This document shows, piece after piece, positions 60,701 to 64,000 of a stretch of 64,000 bases of DNA (position 1 is its first letter; the number at the start of each line of letters is the position of its first letter). Under the pieces are notes generated by a model. It did no database searches and was not told the origin of the DNA. It saw only the letters and a program-made list of their open reading frames with translations. The stretch comes from Tubiluchus corallicola (taxonomy: Eukaryota; Priapulida; Priapulimorpha; Priapulimorphida; Tubiluchidae), in the NCBI GenBank assembly GCA_030141605.1, contig JAQGDQ010000419.1, positions 1 through 64,000 on the forward strand, read 5' to 3'. The translations under genes and the position numbers were made by a program.

Positions 60701-60905
60701 ATGAAATAATGAAAATAATAACATTACACAAGTTTTTCTGCCACTTGTTCCAGTGGTACGTCCTGTGAATGCCGCTAGCAAACTTGTTGCCGTTCTTCTC
60801 TAAACTGTTCAGTACAGAGGTGGCCGTTTTTATCTGATCCACATAGTTCAGATCATTCCATATGGCTTCATTGTCCAACAGGTTGCTACTTGTCACCACC
60901 ATGGC
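47776..60905 (-). CDS. latrophilin-type adhesion GPCR, 3' 15 exons, 773 aa, 5' partial
   Basis: Exons: 60728-60905, 59760-59888, 58308-58563, 57806-57929, 56470-56573, 55934-56036, 55419-55572, 54954-55020, 54707-54773, 53043-53146, 52202-52370, 51359-51472, 50571-50777, 49157-49328, 47776-48149; 2322 nt in frame. Residues 1-187 are GAIN domain ([44 protein letters not shown]). The GPS follows (GHWSDYGC ... [13 protein letters not shown]) with predicted cleavage between Leu216 and Thr217, leaving a tethered agonist TSFAVLM. Seven helices follow, with [15 protein letters not shown] between TM1 and TM2, [18 protein letters not shown] in TM3, and [20 protein letters not shown] in TM6. Closest by eye to ADGRL. 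The 288-residue tail starts [12 protein letters not shown] and ends NQTSSEC. The upstream ectodomain (HRM, lectin or other) is not in the window as far as I can see. Confidence 0.93.
50058..50510. mobile_element. hAT-type MITE with perfect 8-bp TSD
   Basis: The ends are 16-bp perfect inverted repeats (CAGGGGTGTGCAAATT) and the flanks are an exact direct repeat ATCTAGAA (50050-50057 and 50511-50518). CAGGGGTG ends, GCGGCCCGC/GTGGCCCGG subterminal words and an 8-bp duplication are hAT hallmarks. The 453-bp interior has no transposase. It lies in a GPCR intron, 52 bp past the donor-side end of exon 50571-50777. The perfect duplication implies recent insertion. Confidence 0.93.
51970..52198. repeat. 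(AAC)n/(AGC)n microsatellite abutting a GPCR splice donor
   Basis: About 230 bases of AAC with AGC blocks. On the gene strand the intron opens GTATGTTGTTG: the repeat begins 2-3 bases after the donor of exon 52202-52370. The long poly-Cys, poly-Leu and poly-Val frames are artefacts unless the intron is retained. Confidence 0.96.
52915..53041 (-). repeat. 30-bp tandem repeat copying a splice-donor sequence
   Basis: About four to five 30-bp units with ACAGGTATT(A/C)(T/C)TAC and TTCCTGTATAA follow directly on exon 53043-53146 of the GPCR gene, whose own junction is TTCAG/GTATTCCTACTTCC. Every unit therefore repeats the CAG/GTATT junction. Confidence 0.9.
57750..57786 (+). repeat. (CAGA)n microsatellite
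   Basis: About nine CAGA units, 20 bp into the intron after the GPS exon (57806-57929) of the GPCR gene. Confidence 0.95.
58690..58795 (+). repeat. short irregular repeat AAAAATGGCAC
   Basis: The word (G)TAAAAATGGCA(C/A) recurs five times with variable spacing, in the intron just 5' (in gene sense) of the GPCR exon 58308-58563. Confidence 0.75.
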
Positions 60906-60984
60906 CTAAGACAGAGAAACGGACTAGTTTAGCAACCGAATCAAACTTTTTGTTAAATAAAATATCCACTGAATCAGTGAGTTA

Positions 60985-61180
60985 CCGGGTGTCGCTGGTG
61001 TATCACTGTGACCGAAAGTGAGCAATGCTCAGCCTGGTTAGTGAATGGATGGGTGACCAACCAAGCTGAATACTCGTTCCGGGAAGTTTAATCTACCACA
61101 CTGGCTACAGGAAGCCTAATTATCTCACTGAGGTTGACTGTGCACATTCAAACGTGGCAGGTAAGATAACTTTCCTAGTC
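60985..61180 (+). mobile_element. 5S-rRNA-like SINE (SINE3 type)
   Basis: GCTCAGCCTGGTTAGT followed by GGATGGGTGACC matches the internal promoter part of 5S rRNA (intermediate element and box C), slightly shortened. A non-5S body follows (CTGAATACTCGTTCCGGG ... CTCACTGAGGTTGAC). It is not a 5S gene because the 3' third and the 5' end are unlike 5S. Confidence 0.6.
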
Positions 61181-61185
61181 ATTTT

Positions 61186-61325
61186 CAACCAAGCTGAATA
61201 CTCGTTCCGGGAAGTTTAATCTACCACACTGGCTACAGGAAGGCCTAATTATCTCACTGAGGTTAGACGTGTGCACATTCAAACGTGGCACGGGTAAGAT
61301 AACTTTCCTAGTCTAATTTTCATCT
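61186..61325 (+). repeat. tandem duplicate of the SINE body
   Basis: CAACCAAGCTGAATACTCGT through GGTAAGATAACTTTCCTAGT repeats 61057-61180 with few changes; the 5S-like head is not repeated. Confidence 0.9.
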
Positions 61326-61330
61326 ATAAG

Positions 61331-62892
61331 TAGGCCCGTCCCATTACTGCTATGCACACAGTGTGCAGTGTGTCAAGGAGGCCCGTCCCATTACTGCTAT
61401 GCACACAGTGTGCAGAGTGTCAAGGAGGCCCGTCCCATTACTGCTATGCTCACAGTGTGCAGTGTGTCAAGGAGGCCCATCTCATTACTGCTATGCACAC
61501 AGTGTGCAGAGTGTCAAGGAGGCCCGTCCCATTACTGCTATTCTCACAGTGTGCAGAGTGTCAAGGAGGCCCATCTCATTACTGCTATGCTCACAGTGTG
61601 CAGTGTGTCAAGGAGGCCCATCTCATTACTGCTATGCACACAGTGTGCAGTGTGTCAAGGAGGCCCGTCCCATTACTGCTATGCTCACAGTGTGCAGAGT
61701 GTGTCAAGGAGGCCCGTCCCATTACTGCTATGCACACAGTGTGCAGTGTGTCAAGGAGGCCCGTCCCATTACTGCTATGCACACAGTGTGCAGAGTGTCA
61801 AGGAGGCCCGTCCCATTACTGCTATGCTCACAGTGTGCAGTGTGTCAAGGAGGCCCATCTCATTACTGCTATGCACACAGTGTGCAGAGTGTCAAGGAGG
61901 CCCGTCCCATTACTGCTATTCTCACAGTGTGCAGAGTGTCAAGGAGGCCCATCTCATTACTGCTATGCTCACAGTGTGCAGTGTGTCAAGGAGGCCCATC
62001 TCATTACTGCTATGCACACAGTGTGCAGTGTGTCAAGGAGGCCCGTCCCATTACTGCTATGCTCACAGTGTGCAGAGTGTGTCAAGGAGGCCCGTCCCAT
62101 TACTGCTATGCACACAGTGTGCAGTGTGTCAAGGAGGCCCGTCCCATTACTGCTATGCTCACAGTGTGCAGAGTGTCAAGGGGGCCCGTCCCATTACTGC
62201 TATGCTCACAGTGTGCAGTGTGTCAAGGAGGCCCATCTCATTACTGCTATGCACACAGTGTGCAGAGTGTCAAGGAGGCCCGTCCCATTACTGCTATTCT
62301 CACAGTGTGCAGAGTGTCAAGGAGGCCCATCTCATTACTGCTATGCTCACAGTGTGCAGTGTGTCAAGGAGGCCCATCTCATTACTGCTATGCACACAGT
62401 GTGCAGTGTGTCAAGGACCCCCCAACCACACACAACAACCCCCAACCACACACACACAAACCCCCCAACCACACACACACAAGAGGCCCGTCCCATTACT
62501 GCTATGCTCACAGTGTGCAACAAAACCCCCCAACCACACACAACCAACCCCCAACCACCACACAAGTCAAGGGGGCCCGTCCCATTACTGCTATGCTCAC
62601 AGTGTGCAGAGTGTCAACGGGGCCCGTCCCATTACTGCCATGCTCACAGTGTGCAGAGTGTCAAGGAGGTCCGTCCCATTACTGCCATGCACACAGTGTG
62701 CAGTGCGTCAAGGAGGCCCATCCCATTATTGCTATGCTCACAGTGTGCAGAGTGTCAAGTAGGCCCGTCCCATTACTGCTATGCTCACAAAGTGCAGAGT
62801 GTCAAGTAGGCCCGTCCCATTACTGCTATGCTCACAGTGTGCAGTGTCAAGTAGGCCCGTCCCATTTATGCTCACAGTGTGCAGAGTGTCAA
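61331..62892 (+). repeat. 47-bp minisatellite with 378-bp higher-order unit
   Basis: About 32 copies of a unit containing CCCATTACTGCTATGC, ACAGTGTGCAG and GTGTCAAGGAGGCCC. Variant pattern recurs exactly after 378 bp (TGCACACAGTGTGCAGTGTG at 61353, 61731 and 62109), that is, eight units. As 378 is divisible by three, all three plus-strand frames stay open for about 460-510 codons; these are not genes. An unrelated CCCCCAACCACACA-rich insertion breaks the array at 62417-62570. Confidence 0.96.
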
Positions 62893-64000
62893 ATTGCATG
62901 AAAAATGAATTTTTACAGAAGGCTTCTTGGGAAATTTGATCTCTCTGTAATGTCGAAGACGTTGATTCAAATTTCTCTGAAGCTGCGAAAAGTCCAATGT
63001 TTCCTGCTTATATTCACTCACACGAAATTAAAAATTAGACTTCATCACGTAGCTGTTCTGTTTATGAAGTTTGTTTTAAAAAAATCCGACCCACCTGGTT
63101 AGAATTCCACACAACGTTTTTTAAATTATGTTTACTGAAAGTTTTAATAAAACAAAAATGTGACTCTATTTGATTAAGCGCCTCAAACTGAAAACTAGGA
63201 ATAAACTGCAAGTGCACAATGTAGCATTAAAATTTACTTATTTTGACATACTTAATATAGCTGCTAACAGCTTTTTTGAACCATTAATGTGTTTGAAGAA
63301 ATTTCACGTGCAAGCATATTTTACATCCAGTAAAAGCCAGAATGGCAATCAAGAAACAGACCGATGTCCACTATCCTTGAACCTTGGACTAAGGCCACAC
63401 TTCACCACACCACTTTGAGGCTCTTACTCTAGGGCATAGGCATCTGCCCTGTAAATTTTGTGAGTCTAGCCCTCTGAGTTTGAATGGAAGAGAAAAGTAA
63501 AAAAGTGAAAAACTGAATACTTAACATAACGAAATGAAAAAATCAGCGCTCGGGATTCCGTAGTGCTCACAGAGGGATAAAAATGGATTTCACAAAAAGT
63601 TGTAAAATGACAAACAGCCTGATGAAATAATTTACTTATTAATTATTTACTTATAAAATTATTAAAATAATTTATTTACTAAATCATTAAAAAAATATTT
63701 AAACAGTGTGTATTTAAATATTTACACAAAAGTATGACAAATGTCAAATTTACGAAAACTACGATGACACAAAAGTATTTTTTGTAAGCCAATTAAGTAA
63801 AGAAATAAAATTAAATTGAAGCAACATGAAAAATAGATTTACCCTAACAAGTTTTAATATTTAAATATTTATATATATCATTAAGTACGCATATATTCTC
63901 AGTTTGGAATCAAATGTTGATGTACACCAAGTATGACTTTCACAAAAACAACAAAAATATTTTCAATAACAATTTCTTTACAGATCTAAATACGGTTCCA
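62893..64000. other. AT-rich flank with no feature seen
   Basis: I looked on the minus strand for an upstream GPCR exon (HRM or linker) and found none I could defend. The open frames at 62905-63102 and 63170-63418 on the plus strand lack any recognisable motif. Confidence 0.4.

Noticed and set aside
61030-61080. 5S rRNA gene
   Set aside because: Only the internal promoter region resembles 5S; the rest does not match a 120-nt 5S gene.
61352-62901. Three overlapping plus-strand open frames of 464-512 codons
   Set aside because: All come from the 47-bp/378-bp tandem repeat; simultaneous openness of three frames and repeat-driven composition argue against a gene.

Overview
The window is nuclear DNA of an animal, most likely a marine invertebrate. 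It is AT-rich and intron-rich, with introns of about 0.2 to 5.7 kb, GT-AG splice sites and T-rich acceptors, and it is full of micro- and minisatellites. I could not fix the phylum. The mix of a DUF229 ectoenzyme-like gene, a latrophilin-type adhesion GPCR, CEP295 and SPT16 excludes bacteria, plants and fungi and argues against a vertebrate. I rebuilt six protein genes by joining exons so that every junction keeps frame. All complete coding sequences sum to multiples of three.

Layout. 335-4085 (-): small secreted protein of 170 aa in 4 exons, with a predicted mature N-terminal histidine and a BIM1/LPMO-like signature. 5628-23570 (+): CEP295/Ana1-type centriolar protein, 19 exons, 1715 aa. 24874-36047 (-): DUF229 protein (alkaline-phosphatase/sulfatase fold) with a type II signal anchor, 6 coding exons, 1029 aa, carrying a three-copy 70-residue repeat. 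32417-33880 (+): a small two-helix membrane protein of 186 aa, nested in the 5.7-kb first intron of the DUF229 gene on the opposite strand, followed by a duplicated terminal exon. 40761-43901 (+): SPT16, the large FACT subunit, 1046 aa with no intron in its coding sequence. 47776-60905 (-): adhesion GPCR of latrophilin type. The window holds the GAIN domain, GPS, seven helices and cytoplasmic tail (15 exons, 773 aa); the N-terminal ectodomain is not seen and probably lies past the right edge.

The genes do not form a pathway. They are ordinary unlinked metazoan functions: centriole assembly, chromatin remodelling during transcription, cell-surface signalling and extracellular enzymes. What stands out is architecture: a nested gene, duplicated exons with intact splice sites, splice acceptors 5-14 nt upstream of three start codons (5'-UTR introns or spliced-leader trans-splicing), one GC-AG intron, an intronless SPT16, and repeats that abut or copy splice donors in the GPCR gene.

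Repeats. There are at least nine different minisatellites with periods of about 30, 45/56, 48, 53, 56, 60, 71, 88 and 47 bp (the last in a 378-bp higher-order unit). Four lie almost back to back between SPT16 and the GPCR gene. Mobile DNA includes a hAT-type MITE with a perfect 8-bp target duplication, a MITE with 23-bp perfect terminal inverted repeats and TA flanks, a likely second hAT-like relic, tRNA-derived SINE-like units and a 5S-rRNA-like SINE. I found no CRISPR array, no operon, no functional tRNA or rRNA gene and no prokaryotic or viral gene. No new system of the defence or island kind is present.
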